From Desulfotruncus arcticus DSM 17038 (GTDB taxonomy: Bacteria > Bacillota > Desulfotomaculia > Desulfotomaculales > Desulfallaceae): 64,000 nt of DNA. A program made the position numbers and the translations under genes. This document shows, piece after piece, positions 49,819 to 59,124 of the stretch. Location of the stretch: contig NZ_FOOX01000001.1 of the NCBI RefSeq assembly GCF_900113335.1, forward strand, positions 310,001-374,000, in the 5' to 3' direction. The number at the start of each line of letters is the position of its first letter. Within the stretch, counting starts at the first letter, position 1. The notes under the pieces are model-generated. The model ran no database searches. It was not told the DNA's origin and saw nothing but the letters and a program-made list of their open reading frames with translations.

Positions 49819-50013
49819 TTACTTTTGTACATTTGCGGCTTGGGGGCCACGATTGCCTTCGACGATGTCAAATGTTACACTTTGACCTTCTTCAAGGGTT
49901 TTAAAGCCTTCGCCCTGGATTGCCGAAAAGTGAACAAATACATCATTGCCTTCACTTGTTTCAATAAAACCAAATCCTTTATCGGCATTGAACCATTTAA
50001 CTTTACCTTCCAT
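49819..50013 (-). CDS. Cold-shock protein (CspA family)
   Basis: A 64-residue cold-shock domain protein, an RNA chaperone. RNA-binding motifs RNP1 (KGFGFIET) and RNP2 (VFVHFSAI) are intact. AGGAGG lies about 8 bp before the ATG. The stretch of about 200 bp upstream (50014-50218) contains no gene and probably includes a long 5' leader, usual for csp genes. Confidence 0.95.
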   Translation of the reverse strand: MEGKVKWFNADKGFGFIETSEGNDVFVHFSAIQGEGFKTLEEGQSVTFDIVEGNRGPQAANVQK

Positions 50014-50218
50014 TATGAAACCTCCTTTTCTAAGAATTGATCAAAAAGCTAAAACTCAAAACCTTGACCAATCACAACAAAAAAGGTCCAAAATGGTTTA
50101 TGTTCTATACTTTTTAACACATGCAATACTCTACCATAGTTTAATTAAAATAGCAAATCCTATTATTCGGATCCTGCCTTTTTCGCATATGCATAGCTTA
50201 GTAATTGTGTCTCTAAGT

Positions 50219-51037
50219 TTAGTCCTTCCATTTTGGTTCCCTTTTTTCTATAAAAGCTCCAATGCCTTCCCGTGCATCCCGGGTAGTACTGTTTAAGCTG
50301 ATAACTTCACTGGCATAATTCAGTGCCTGAAAATCATCCATATTGAGTTGTTGGTAAAATGCCCTTTTCCCCACGGCAATAGCGCTGGCACTTAAGCCGG
50401 CAATTTTTTCTGCCATGCTAAATGTTTCGCTGTCCAGGTTTTCCAGAGGTACCACTTTGTTTACAAGGCCATGTAAAAGCGCTTCACTTGCGGAAATCAA
50501 GTCACCTGTTAAAAGCATTTCCATGGCCTTTTTCCTGCCCACGTTTCTGCTTAAAAATACCGCCGGGGTGGTGCAAAAAATACCTATTTTAACCCCCGGT
50601 GTCCCAAATAAAGCGTCTTCTGCAGCTACTGCAAGGTCACAGGCGGCAACTAATTGGCAGCCGGCAGCCGTTGCAACCCCGTGTACCTGCGCAATAACGG
50701 GCTTGGAAATTTCTCGTATGGCTTGCATTGTTTGGTAGCAGGTTTGAAACAATTTTAAGACTTCTTGTGGATCGGACTCATAAATTTCTTTCAGGTCGTG
50801 CCCTGCAGAAAAGGTTTTCCCAAGACCTTTGATAATTATTACATTAACCTTTTTATCCAGGGCCAATTCATTTATAAAACCAGTCAACTCCATAAGCAAC
50901 CCGCGGGAAAGTGCGTTACGTTTTTCGGGACGATTTAAGCTAATTACGCCAACATTGCCCTTTGGTTCATATAACAAATTTTCTAATCCCATATCATTTA
51001 CCGGCACCTTTTTTGAAATATCAAAATTTACCGACAT
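50219..51037 (-). CDS. Enoyl-CoA hydratase/isomerase family protein
   Basis: A crotonase-fold enzyme distinct from the one at 868. Motifs are VISLNRPEKRNALS, FSAGHDLKEIYESD (oxyanion region), QVHGVATAAGCQLVAACDLA and FGTPGVKIGIFCTTPAVFLS. The usual Glu in GGG(C/N)E is absent (AAGCQ), so hydratase activity is doubtful; a decarboxylase, hydrolase or isomerase is possible. Start uncertain: ATG 51037 used here, GTG 51058 lies inside the GGAGG site, and ATG 50992 would give the usual family length. Stands alone. Confidence 0.83.
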   Translation of the reverse strand: MSVNFDISKKVPVNDMGLENLLYEPKGNVGVISLNRPEKRNALSRGLLMELTGFINELALDKKVNVIIIKGLGKTFSAGHDLKEIYESDPQEVLKLFQTCYQTMQAIREISKPVIAQVHGVATAAGCQLVAACDLAVAAEDALFGTPGVKIGIFCTTPAVFLSRNVGRKKAMEMLLTGDLISASEALLHGLVNKVVPLENLDSETFSMAEKIAGLSASAIAVGKRAFYQQLNMDDFQALNYASEVISLNSTTRDAREGIGAFIEKREPKWKD

Positions 51038-51267
51038 TTTAGAATACCGGCTACCCACCTCCTTTAAATTTTAAAATTAAACATACCTTAATAAACTCCT
51101 GCTTCCAATTGTAAACACAATATTGAATAATAGCTGATATCCGGTATCGGCCCATGCCGTTAAGGCAGGTTTGCTATTGCAATAATTCCTGGTATAATTA
51201 TGATAATTTTGGCAATGCTTTATCCAATACTGCTTAACACAGGATTTTTGATGAGGAGGTATTTATT

Positions 51268-51771
51268 ATGAGTAAAAAAACCATGGATAATTTAATGGCT
51301 TCTTTTGCCGGAGAATCGCAAGCCAACCGGAAATACCTGGCTTTTGCCCAGAAAGCGGAAAAGGAAGGAAACGAAAAAATCGCCCGGCTGTTCAGAACGA
51401 TAGCAGAAGCAGAGACGATCCATGCCTTAAAACATCTTCAAACAGCAGGCAAAGTAGGTACAACAATTGATAATTTAAAGGCGGCCATTGAAGGGGAAAC
51501 CTACGAATTTGATATTATGTACCCGGATTTTATCGCCACTGCCCAAGAGGAAGGCGAGAAGGCTGCGGCAAAAAGCTTCGACCTTGCCAATGAAGCTGAG
51601 AAAGTTCATGCCGAGTTGTATAAAAAGGCGCTGGCGGCGCTGGAAGCAGGCGGCGACATGCCGGCGGAGTCTTTTTACCTTTGCCCGGTGTGCGGTTATG
51701 TTGCAGTTGATCACGCACCTGAACGCTGCCCTATATGCAACGCCCCGGCAAGCTCCTTTAAAAAATATTAG
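51268..51771 (+). CDS. Rubrerythrin
   Basis: A 167-residue rubrerythrin, a peroxide-scavenging protein of anaerobes. The N-terminal four-helix diiron domain has the EEx2H-type ligands (FAGESQANRKYLAFAQKAE, AEAETIHALKHL, AANEAEKVHAEL-like region). The C-terminal rubredoxin domain has CPVCGYVAVDHAPERCPIC. Strong GAGGAGG before the ATG. It fits the oxidative-stress defence expected of a strict anaerobe. Confidence 0.94.
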   Translation: MSKKTMDNLMASFAGESQANRKYLAFAQKAEKEGNEKIARLFRTIAEAETIHALKHLQTAGKVGTTIDNLKAAIEGETYEFDIMYPDFIATAQEEGEKAAAKSFDLANEAEKVHAELYKKALAALEAGGDMPAESFYLCPVCGYVAVDHAPERCPICNAPASSFKKY

Positions 51772-51825
51772 TTGATCTCAAATTACCTGAACAAAGCCTC
51801 ATATTCAGCAAGGGAAGGACTAACC

Positions 51826-52242
51826 ATGCGAATATTAGTAGTTACGGCAGCGATAATTTTTGTGGGAGACAAGGTACTGATCACCCAGCGTAATGAAAAT
51901 GTGCATCAGGCTTTAAAATGGGAGTTTCCCGGCGGTAAAATAGAACCGGGAGAATCACCGGAAGAATGCCTGGCCAGAGAAATAGATGAAGAGCTGGGCT
52001 TGAAAATCAATGTCGGAGATATATTCCATGTCGTATCCCATGTATATGAGGAAAGACAGGTGATTTTGCTATGTTACTATTGCCGGTGTCAACCAAGCAA
52101 AATCAATATGAGCAACATCCAGGCCAGGGACTGCCATGATTTTAGGTGGGTCAGCATTGCTGAACTTGATGACGGGTATGATTTTTCACCTGCAGACATA
52201 CCTGTAGTTGAAAAGCTTAAATCCGAATTTCAAGTACCTTAG
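51826..52242 (+). CDS. NUDIX hydrolase, MutT/CTP pyrophosphohydrolase type
   Basis: A 138-residue MutT-type NUDIX enzyme. The Nudix box is complete: GGKIEPGESPEECLAREIDE followed by ELG. The start VVTAAIIFVGDKVLITQR and KWEFPGGK are typical of 8-oxo-dGTP diphosphatase or CTP pyrophosphohydrolase. I begin at the ATG at 51826 (GGAAGGA just upstream). It follows rubrerythrin by 54 bp, possibly in one oxidative-damage unit. Confidence 0.9.
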   Translation: MRILVVTAAIIFVGDKVLITQRNENVHQALKWEFPGGKIEPGESPEECLAREIDEELGLKINVGDIFHVVSHVYEERQVILLCYYCRCQPSKINMSNIQARDCHDFRWVSIAELDDGYDFSPADIPVVEKLKSEFQVP

Positions 52243-52387
52243 TGTTATCTTGCCTGTTTGCACAACTAAGATTAAGTGCAAAGCTTCACATAATTATTAA
52301 TAAATATTTATTTTCGTTTCAGCCTGCTTTAATTTTTATTTGCCAAAATGTAACTAGGCAAATAAAAATTTCAGGAGGCTGGTTAAA

Positions 52388-53539
52388 ATGTTTAAAGATA
52401 ATCCCCGCAGAGCTTTGATCTTGGCTGTCATAGCCGCTGTGGTTATTGAGATTGCACTTCTGGGAGGAATTTTTAGCTACTTCAACAACGATAGGCCGGC
52501 AATGGCCGCAGAATCAACTAGCACAACGCAACCCCTAATCAATTCTTCACCAATAGGAACAAATGTTGTTGCTAATGTAGTAGAACAGACCAGTAAATCA
52601 GTCGTGAAGATTGAAACAACTGAACAAGTGCAAAGTCAAAGGAGCGACCCGTTTTTTAACGACCCGTTCTTCAGGCAGTTTTTTGGCAACCAGGGTCCTA
52701 TGTATTCACAGCCCAATATCCAAAAAGGTATGGGATCGGGCTTTATTATCAGCGATGACGGCTATATTCTAACTAATGAGCACGTTATAGACGGAGCCAC
52801 TGATATTAAAGTATATCTCTCGGACAGTGAAAATCCCTTAAGTGCCAAAGTAATCGGTTCAGACTCCGAACTGGATCTGGCCGTGCTAAAAATTGATGCC
52901 GGTAAAAAATTACCGTATATTTCATTAGGCGACTCTGATGCCGCCCGTGTTGGTGAGTGGGTTATTGCCATAGGCAACCCCTACGGTTTGGACCATACAG
53001 TAACAACCGGTGTTATCAGTGCAAAGAGCAGGCCGGTACAAGTAGAAGACAGACAATATAAAAACCTGCTGCAAACTGATGCTTCCATTAATCCCGGTAA
53101 TAGTGGCGGGCCGCTATTAAATTTAGCCGGCCAGGTAATTGGGATCAACACGGCAGTTAATGCACAGGCCCAGGGGATTGGCTTTGCCATTCCGTCCAGT
53201 ACTGTAAAATCCGTATTAGACACACTTATTCAAAAAGGTAAGATTTCCAGACCGTATATGGGTGTTTATATCCAAACCTTAACAGCCGATTTAGCCAGTC
53301 AGTTAAATCTAAACAGCAAACAGGGAGCAATTATTGCCGGGATAGTTCCTGATTCACCGGCGGATAAAGCGGGATTAAAACAAGGAGATATTGTCCTGGA
53401 AATAAACAAACAAAAGGTCACTGATGCCGCCAATATTACAGACCTGATTCAAAAAAGCAAAGTCGGCAGCAAAGTTACACTACTTATTGAATCAAACGGA
53501 TCCCAGAGGTATGTAACTGTCACTTTAGTGGAAAAATAA
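52388..53539 (+). CDS. HtrA/DegP-like serine protease with PDZ domain
   Basis: A 383-residue membrane-anchored trypsin-like protease for envelope quality control. One N-terminal helix (about 8-30) serves as anchor. The triad is His132 (TNEHVID), Asp163 (ELDLAVLKI) and Ser239 (NPGNSGGPLL). A C-terminal PDZ domain (about 290-380; RPYMGVYIQTL, IVPDSPADKAGLKQGDIVLE) follows. Its terminator lies directly behind. Located just upstream of a two-component system, which in other Firmicutes often regulates htrA (inference). Confidence 0.93.
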   Translation: MFKDNPRRALILAVIAAVVIEIALLGGIFSYFNNDRPAMAAESTSTTQPLINSSPIGTNVVANVVEQTSKSVVKIETTEQVQSQRSDPFFNDPFFRQFFGNQGPMYSQPNIQKGMGSGFIISDDGYILTNEHVIDGATDIKVYLSDSENPLSAKVIGSDSELDLAVLKIDAGKKLPYISLGDSDAARVGEWVIAIGNPYGLDHTVTTGVISAKSRPVQVEDRQYKNLLQTDASINPGNSGGPLLNLAGQVIGINTAVNAQAQGIGFAIPSSTVKSVLDTLIQKGKISRPYMGVYIQTLTADLASQLNLNSKQGAIIAGIVPDSPADKAGLKQGDIVLEINKQKVTDAANITDLIQKSKVGSKVTLLIESNGSQRYVTVTLVEK

Positions 53540-53544
53540 ATAAA

Positions 53545-53577
53545 AAAAATACCCGCTTAAATGCGGGTATTTTTTTA
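53545..53577 (+). terminator. Intrinsic terminator after the HtrA gene
   Basis: Stem ATACCCGC (53549-53556) / GCGGGTAT (53563-53570), loop TTAAAT, flanked by A-run and seven T. Confidence 0.9.
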
Positions 53578-53658
53578 TTCAGCGCAATAGTGAGTAGGAT
53601 TTGTTATATTAATGAAGAAATATGTCATTAATTTGCAATTTATCAAGGAGTGTTGTGA

Positions 53659-54333
53659 TTGCGCATATTGTTTATAGACGATGACGAAAAAATTTCATCC
53701 ATGATGCACAGGGTGCTTACCTTCGAAGGTCATGAGGTTTTTCTGGCGTCAAACGGGCGTGAAGGTTTGCGAGAAGCCGAAAGGATTAAACCGGATTTGG
53801 TTATTTTAGATATTATGATGCCGGGTATGAGCGGCTGGGAAGTGTGCGGACAAATCAGGCTAATTAGCGATGTACCCATTCTCATGCTTACTGCCAAGGA
53901 TGAAGTAGCAGATAAAGTACGTGGCTTGGATGTTGGGGCTGACGATTACTTAGTTAAACCGTTTGCCCTGGAAGAGCTTTTAGCCAGGGTAAGGGCATTA
54001 CTGCGCAGGACGGCTAGAACCAAAACATCTGATAAACGAATATTGAGCTGTGGCAATTTGACGCTTGATGTTGAAAAAAGGGAAGCCAGACGTAATAATC
54101 ACGTAATAGTATTAACCACGAAGGAATTCGAACTGCTTAAAATATTTTTAGAATACCCGCGCCAGGTTTTAACTCGCGATTCGTTGATGGAACAAGTTTG
54201 GGGGTTGGATTTTTCCGGAGAATCAAATGTATTGGAGGTATTTATAGGAAACCTGCGCCACAAACTTGAACACGGCGGCATGAGTAGATTAATCCACACC
54301 GTACGCGGGGTCGGTTATACCTTAAAGGAGTGA
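53659..54333 (+). CDS. OmpR/PhoB-family response regulator
   Basis: A 224-residue DNA-binding response regulator. The receiver has an intact acidic pocket (FIDDDEK), phospho-acceptor Asp51 (LVILDIMMPGMSGWE), ML(T)AKDE and YLVKPFALEEL. The winged-helix output domain has LTTKEFELLKIFLEYPRQVL, RDSLMEQVWGLDF and IHTVRGVGYTL. The start is TTG after AAGGAG. It is 8 bp before its cognate kinase gene. The DNA site is unknown. Confidence 0.93.
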   Translation: MRILFIDDDEKISSMMHRVLTFEGHEVFLASNGREGLREAERIKPDLVILDIMMPGMSGWEVCGQIRLISDVPILMLTAKDEVADKVRGLDVGADDYLVKPFALEELLARVRALLRRTARTKTSDKRILSCGNLTLDVEKREARRNNHVIVLTTKEFELLKIFLEYPRQVLTRDSLMEQVWGLDFSGESNVLEVFIGNLRHKLEHGGMSRLIHTVRGVGYTLKE

Positions 54334-54340
54334 AGAAGGA

Positions 54341-55792
54341 ATGTCATTACGGGTAAAGCTGATACTGCTTTATTCCGGTGTACTCAGCCTGGTTCTGTTA
54401 ATTGTGACCTCCATTATTTTTATTGCCACTTCTCATTTTATTTACAAGGAAATCGATCAGGGCATTGCCGCCAAAGCATCTTCAGTAATAAAATCGATAA
54501 AAATTGAGAATTCCTCGTTGTTTCTCAAAGAAGTTGTACTTCCTGATATTGACGTATTTGCCTCGCCAGACACTTATCTGCAAATAGTGGATGTGAGAGG
54601 AAAAGTTCTCTCAAAATCAAGCAATCTGGGCAAGCAAGATCTTCCTCTTAGTGAATATACCCTTCGTTCCGCTTTAAGGGGAGATAGATTTTATGAAACA
54701 GTCCGAGCCGGCAACCAGGATATTCGGGTTTATAACGTGCCAATGATTTTTGCAGGGCAGGTAATCGGATTACTGCAAGTAGGCAGAACTTTATCCACTA
54801 TCAATTTGCTTCTGACTCAATTACGTTTTTTTGTAACCATTGGATCAATTGCCGCGGTCATTCTTGCTGGTATTGTGGGATGGTTTTTGGCCAGAACAGC
54901 CCTGAGGCCGGTCGAGCGGATGATTAGAACAGCCGCCTCCATTGAAAGCAGCGGTGACCTGAGTAAGCGTATTGATTATTACCATTCCGGTGATGAGCTC
55001 GGCCGCCTTGCTGATACGCTTAATGCTATGTTTGAACGTTTGGAGAATACTTACCACCGTTTACATGAAAGCTATGAAATGCAGCGTCGATTCGTATCAG
55101 ATGCTTCACACGAACTTCGTACACCGCTCACCACAATCAGGGGTAATGCGGAATTACTTTTAAAAATTGTGGATGAGGGGCCAACTCCGGCCAGGGCAGC
55201 CATTAATGATATTGTTGACGAAGCCCGCAGGCTTACTAGGCTTGTAGAAGATTTGCTGGCCCTTGCGCGTGCCGATGCAGGCTATGAGTTCGAAAAAGAG
55301 GATGTTCTATTAGAAGAGCTTATTCAGTCAGTAACAAGGAAAGCACGTTTTATCACCAGCGATAAAACCTTAAACGTAAAAAACGATTGTCCTTCGGAAA
55401 TTCATATCTGGGGTAATTATGTTTATTTAAGCCAGCTTCTGTTTATTCTGCTGGAAAACGCATTCAAGTATTCTCTCGCTGGATCGGAAGTAACGCTAGC
55501 ATTAACCAGGAAGCAAAACCAGCTGTTGGAAATTGCTGTCGCGGACACCGGACCCGGTTTACCGCCAGGTGAAGAAGGCAGGATTTTCGACAGGTTTTAC
55601 AGAGGGGAGCATACCAGGGGCAAAGAAGGTTCCGGACTTGGCCTCGCCATCGCCCGTTGGGTAGTAGAGCAGCACAACGGTACGATTACAGCCGCGAACA
55701 GGCAGGGCGGTGGATGTATTTTTACCGTCAGTTTGCCCATGTGTAAACAAATCAGCGGGGGGTTATTGAATGGCCAGGGACACCTTAGTTAA
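54341..55792 (+). CDS. Two-component sensor histidine kinase
   Basis: A 483-residue membrane kinase. Helix 1 (about 8-32), an extracellular sensor domain (about 33-160), helix 2 (about 163-185), HAMP (about 186-240), then HisKA with phospho-His257 in SDASHELRTPLTT. The ATPase domain has the N box LLFILLENAFKYS, the G1 box VADTGPGLPPG and G2 GSGLGLAIARWV. It pairs with the preceding regulator and its end overlaps the CapA gene by 23 bp. Confidence 0.93.
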   Translation: MSLRVKLILLYSGVLSLVLLIVTSIIFIATSHFIYKEIDQGIAAKASSVIKSIKIENSSLFLKEVVLPDIDVFASPDTYLQIVDVRGKVLSKSSNLGKQDLPLSEYTLRSALRGDRFYETVRAGNQDIRVYNVPMIFAGQVIGLLQVGRTLSTINLLLTQLRFFVTIGSIAAVILAGIVGWFLARTALRPVERMIRTAASIESSGDLSKRIDYYHSGDELGRLADTLNAMFERLENTYHRLHESYEMQRRFVSDASHELRTPLTTIRGNAELLLKIVDEGPTPARAAINDIVDEARRLTRLVEDLLALARADAGYEFEKEDVLLEELIQSVTRKARFITSDKTLNVKNDCPSEIHIWGNYVYLSQLLFILLENAFKYSLAGSEVTLALTRKQNQLLEIAVADTGPGLPPGEEGRIFDRFYRGEHTRGKEGSGLGLAIARWVVEQHNGTITAANRQGGGCIFTVSLPMCKQISGGLLNGQGHLS

Positions 55793-56945
55793 TAAAAGAG
55801 AAATTATTGTATTATTAATCATATTTAATATTTTGATCATTACATTTCTCTATTTACTGAAGTCAGGTAATATATATAACTATAATATTACTATACAGCC
55901 GTCAAAACCATCGTTGCCGCCCTTAATGAAACAAGAACCCGCTATTAAGCCCGTTTTATACAATGCAGCTGCTTTACCGGATAAAAGTGATAAACAAGTA
56001 CTATCTATTAATATGACCGGAGACATTATGCTGGCCTCAAACCTGGGTGAAGCTATAAAATCCCGGGGTACAGATTTTCCCTGGCTTGATGTACGGGATA
56101 TCCTGGCAGCGGCTGATTTTACCATTGGCAACCTGGAGTGCGCAGTGGGCAGCGGAGATTACCAGCCAGTCCCGAACAAACAATACACTTTTTTAGCTGC
56201 GCCCGATGCACTTGCCGGTCTGCAAAAGGCCGGGTTTGACGTGCTTACACTGGCTAATAATCATATTCTTGACTTTGGCACAGATGCCCTAGCGGAAACA
56301 TTAGTCAATCTTGACAATTGCGGAATATTACATGCCGGAGCGGGGATATCCAAAAATGAAGCCATCAAACCAACAATCCTGGAGAAAAACGGCATTAAGA
56401 TAGGGATAATAGCATTTTCTCGCATTTTCCCCGAAGGCTGGTGGGTAGCCGGCACGGATAACCCCGGCATAGCAAGCGGACATGATTATCAAATGCTGCT
56501 GCATACCATCAACGAACTGAGCAAACAGGTTGATATTGTAATAATATCTATGCACTGGGGTGAAGAAATGTCTGATATGCCAACAATAATCCAGCAAAAT
56601 TTGGCTCATAAATTGATTGAAAGCGGAGCCGATTGCATCTTGGGTCATCACCCACATGTACTTCAGGGAGTGGAAAGTTATAACAACGGCCTGATATTTT
56701 ATAGTGCGGGTAATTTTATTTTTACTCTGTCCAGGGATACCAGGGGACGTCAGAGCGTTATTATAAATATTGATGTTGACAAGTCGGGAATTTGTGGAGC
56801 AAGGCTTATACCTGCCTGGATCGAACCTGGACGCACCATACTGGCTGACGAGAAAACGAGTGCAGCAATTATTAAAAGATTGCAGAATTTATCTGGCTCA
56901 ATGGGTACAACAATTGACGCAAACGGTGAAATAGAGCTGGAATGA
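55770..56945 (+). CDS. CapA-family poly-gamma-glutamate synthesis-like protein
   Basis: A 391-residue CapA-fold protein with one N-terminal membrane helix (about 11-30), placing the catalytic domain outside. The metallophosphatase-like motifs are MTGDIMLAS, GNLECAVG, LANNHILDFG, ISMHWGEE, GHHPHVLQG and IFYSAGNF. In Bacillus, CapA/PgsA takes part in poly-gamma-glutamate export, but CapB and CapC are absent here. It overlaps the kinase gene and is followed 10 bp later by a putative poly-gamma-glutamate hydrolase gene. A role in capsule or spore polymer handling is inferred. Confidence 0.87.
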   Translation: MARDTLVNKREIIVLLIIFNILIITFLYLLKSGNIYNYNITIQPSKPSLPPLMKQEPAIKPVLYNAAALPDKSDKQVLSINMTGDIMLASNLGEAIKSRGTDFPWLDVRDILAAADFTIGNLECAVGSGDYQPVPNKQYTFLAAPDALAGLQKAGFDVLTLANNHILDFGTDALAETLVNLDNCGILHAGAGISKNEAIKPTILEKNGIKIGIIAFSRIFPEGWWVAGTDNPGIASGHDYQMLLHTINELSKQVDIVIISMHWGEEMSDMPTIIQQNLAHKLIESGADCILGHHPHVLQGVESYNNGLIFYSAGNFIFTLSRDTRGRQSVIINIDVDKSGICGARLIPAWIEPGRTILADEKTSAAIIKRLQNLSGSMGTTIDANGEIELE

Positions 56946-56955
56946 GGTTAATTTA

Positions 56956-57561
56956 ATGGCTGATAAATACAGTTCTTTTGAAGAATTGAAAAGCAATGAA
57001 GTTTTAGGCTTAGATTATGAGATTATTTATGGTCAGGCAGAATCACCAATTTTGATGCTAGCGCCGCACGGAGGCAGGATTGAACCTGGAACCACAGAAC
57101 TTGCTGCAGCTATAGCGGGCGGAACCTGGGGCTATTATAGTTTTTGCGGCCTAAAGGATAACGCCTACCGTGATCTGCATATCACCAGCACTAAATTTGA
57201 TGAACCAATAGCGCTAAAACTAGTCACCAATTCAAAGAGAACCATCGCCATTCATGGCTGTAAGGATATGACCAGAAAGAAAATATATATTGGCGGCCTG
57301 GATTCTGAGCTAAGGCAACTCATCAAGACTACGTTAACATCGGCAGGTTTTGATGTTTCTGAGCACCCTAAATTTCCAGGTATCGGTAAAACTAATATTT
57401 GCAATAGGAATTCTCAGGGCAAAGGAGTACAACTTGAACTAACCGGCGGGCTCAGGTTAATGCTGTTTCCTGATTTCCCAATGAGAAAGCGTACAACTCC
57501 CTGCTTTATAACCTTTATTACAGCTATGCGGAGTGTCTTACATTTTTGCAGCAACATGTGA
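56956..57561 (+). CDS. Poly-gamma-glutamate hydrolase family protein
   Basis: A 201-residue protein of the PghP/YjqB (DUF867) family of zinc-dependent gamma-glutamyl hydrolases first known from Bacillus phages. Recognisable segments are LAPHGGRIEPGTTELAAAIA (zinc His and Glu), LHITSTKFDEP, IAIHGC (second His) and NRNSQGKGVQLELTGGLR. It has no signal peptide. It is directly downstream of the CapA gene, so synthesis/export-like and cleaving functions for the same polymer are adjacent. Confidence 0.8.
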   Translation: MADKYSSFEELKSNEVLGLDYEIIYGQAESPILMLAPHGGRIEPGTTELAAAIAGGTWGYYSFCGLKDNAYRDLHITSTKFDEPIALKLVTNSKRTIAIHGCKDMTRKKIYIGGLDSELRQLIKTTLTSAGFDVSEHPKFPGIGKTNICNRNSQGKGVQLELTGGLRLMLFPDFPMRKRTTPCFITFITAMRSVLHFCSNM

Positions 57562-57636
57562 AGAGAGATATTTTTTATTTCATTTAAAGGAGTCAGGTGG
57601 AATTGATTGAATTTTTATACAAGAGGGGGAGTTTTA

Positions 57637-58386
57637 ATGAAAGCTGTGGCAGTTTACGGTTTCACCACAGGTTCCGGGAAAACCACCGCTGCCAAAGAAC
57701 TGGCAGGTTACCGGCAGCGTCAGGGCTATAATACCCTTCTTGTTGATATGGACTTGAGTCAAGGCAAGTTAACTGAAATATTGGATCTCAAAAAAACACC
57801 TAATATCGGAGATTGGCTTGACGATATATTTAATAGAATGGAAACGGCCCCCTGTTGGAAAATAATCTACCAGCCCAATGAAATAACTAAGTTTTATCAA
57901 GATCACCCTTCAGGCTTAAAGGTTTTAACAACCAATTTTGACCAAAGTCATTGTAATTCACCTTTACTTCTTAACGGTATGGATATTGTTGTGCGCAGTA
58001 TTCAAGCAACTGCTTTTGACACTGTTATCTTCGATACCAATAATGCGATGAGAGATTATACTTTGGATCTGATGTTTCGCATGGATAAGGTTTTAATGGT
58101 TGCTGATTTTCTTAATTTTAACCAGCGAAACGCTGAGATGCTTTTACGTTTGTTGGTTGATGAAGGTTTTAATCAGGATTGTTTAGGCTTTGTTTTAAAT
58201 CGTTTTCCAACCTTTGCAGATGAAAACCCGGAGCAAATTAGCATTGCAATGGGAATACCGCTCGATGGTGTCTTACCCAATTTCCCGGATCTGGCAGGGA
58301 AAAAAAAGCAGGGTAAAATTTTCAGCACCGTTCGCAGTTCACGCTTTACTGAAGAAATTGGACGTATCGCTAATCGGCTTGAATAA
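57637..58386 (+). CDS. MinD/ParA-like P-loop ATPase
   Basis: A 249-residue ATPase. A P-loop of deviant type opens the chain (VYGFTTGSGKTTAAKEL), then LLVDMDLSQGKLTEIL (Walker A' Asp), TVIFDTNNAMRD (Walker B) and a C-terminal half like CpaE/MinD proteins (LGFVLNRFPTFADENPEQIS). The ATG at 57637 is preceded by GAGGGGGAG. No partner such as ParB, MinC or a pilus ATPase is adjacent, so the cargo is unknown. A terminator follows. Confidence 0.8.
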   Translation: MKAVAVYGFTTGSGKTTAAKELAGYRQRQGYNTLLVDMDLSQGKLTEILDLKKTPNIGDWLDDIFNRMETAPCWKIIYQPNEITKFYQDHPSGLKVLTTNFDQSHCNSPLLLNGMDIVVRSIQATAFDTVIFDTNNAMRDYTLDLMFRMDKVLMVADFLNFNQRNAEMLLRLLVDEGFNQDCLGFVLNRFPTFADENPEQISIAMGIPLDGVLPNFPDLAGKKKQGKIFSTVRSSRFTEEIGRIANRLE

Positions 58387-58398
58387 CATTTCCACTAA

Positions 58399-58420
58399 CC
58401 CGCTCTGCGGGATTTTTTTA
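58399..58420 (+). terminator. Intrinsic terminator after the P-loop ATPase gene
   Basis: Stem CCCGC-TCT-GCGGG followed by A and seven T. Confidence 0.75.
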
Positions 58421-58495
58421 TTTAAACTTACATCAATAACATATTATTGCTCTGCCTGAGCAAAATAGTATTAGCTAGATCAAGGAGGCATGGCT

Positions 58496-58891
58496 ATGCA
58501 GTTAAAAAAAGGCGAACGTGCGTTATTAGCTTATTTTCCAACTTCCAATGACGCCCGAAAAGCAGCAGAAGAATTAAAAAGAGCTGGCATAGAGGAAGTT
58601 CAGGTTGACCGCATCAGCAGGTTTGGAGTAAACAATGACGCTGAAATTAATAACCCAATAGCCGGACGAGCTGAAACTATAACCGGTCTCACACTATATT
58701 CTGCCGGCACGGACAGCATGATCGACGATGATACAAGGGTACTTAAAGCGGCAGATCCATCAGTAAGCGGTATCGGCGATCACAATTATGGGGTAGCCGG
58801 TGGGACGGCTTTTATGGTTACCGCAGTTACCACTGATGATTTGTTTAACAGCGCCAAGGCAATAATAAAAGATAGCGGCGGTAAAATGTAA
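58496..58891 (+). CDS. Hypothetical 131-residue protein, ferredoxin-like half
   Basis: A soluble protein I do not recognise with confidence. The first part (ALLAYFPTSNDARKAAEELK, then AGIEEVQVDRISRF) looks like a beta-alpha-beta module of the kind found in general-stress or DUF-type small proteins that bind at membranes. The second part is glycine-rich (VSGIGDHNYGVAGGTAFMVT). I start at the ATG at 58496, 7 bp after AAGGAGG. It is followed by a 59-residue gene in the same direction. Function unknown. Confidence 0.7.
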   Translation: MQLKKGERALLAYFPTSNDARKAAEELKRAGIEEVQVDRISRFGVNNDAEINNPIAGRAETITGLTLYSAGTDSMIDDDTRVLKAADPSVSGIGDHNYGVAGGTAFMVTAVTTDDLFNSAKAIIKDSGGKM

Positions 58892-58912
58892 TTCTTTGGA
58901 GGGTGGATTATT

Positions 58913-59092
58913 ATGAGCAATATCAGTTCGGATACAAATTATAAGACTACCAACAAGGATGTGAATTTCTCAGTACTTTCAAACGCTGAGATTAATGTGT
59001 TAAAGTCAGATTATGTTGACGCATTTGACGAAGCGCTGGAAATACTTGAGCGAGCCCAACAAATAAATCCCGATAACATAATTAAAAAATAG
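58913..59092 (+). CDS. Hypothetical 59-residue protein
   Basis: A small acidic soluble protein (SNISSDTNYKTTNKDVNFSV, then a predicted helix YVDAFDEALEILERAQQINP). GGAGGG lies about 9 bp before the ATG, and it follows the previous gene by 21 bp, so both are likely co-transcribed. The C-terminal helix resembles a single TPR-like helix. No family recognised. Confidence 0.6.
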   Translation: MSNISSDTNYKTTNKDVNFSVLSNAEINVLKSDYVDAFDEALEILERAQQINPDNIIKK

Positions 59093-59124
59093 CCGCTTGC
59101 TAATTGATCTTCATCGCCTATTTC

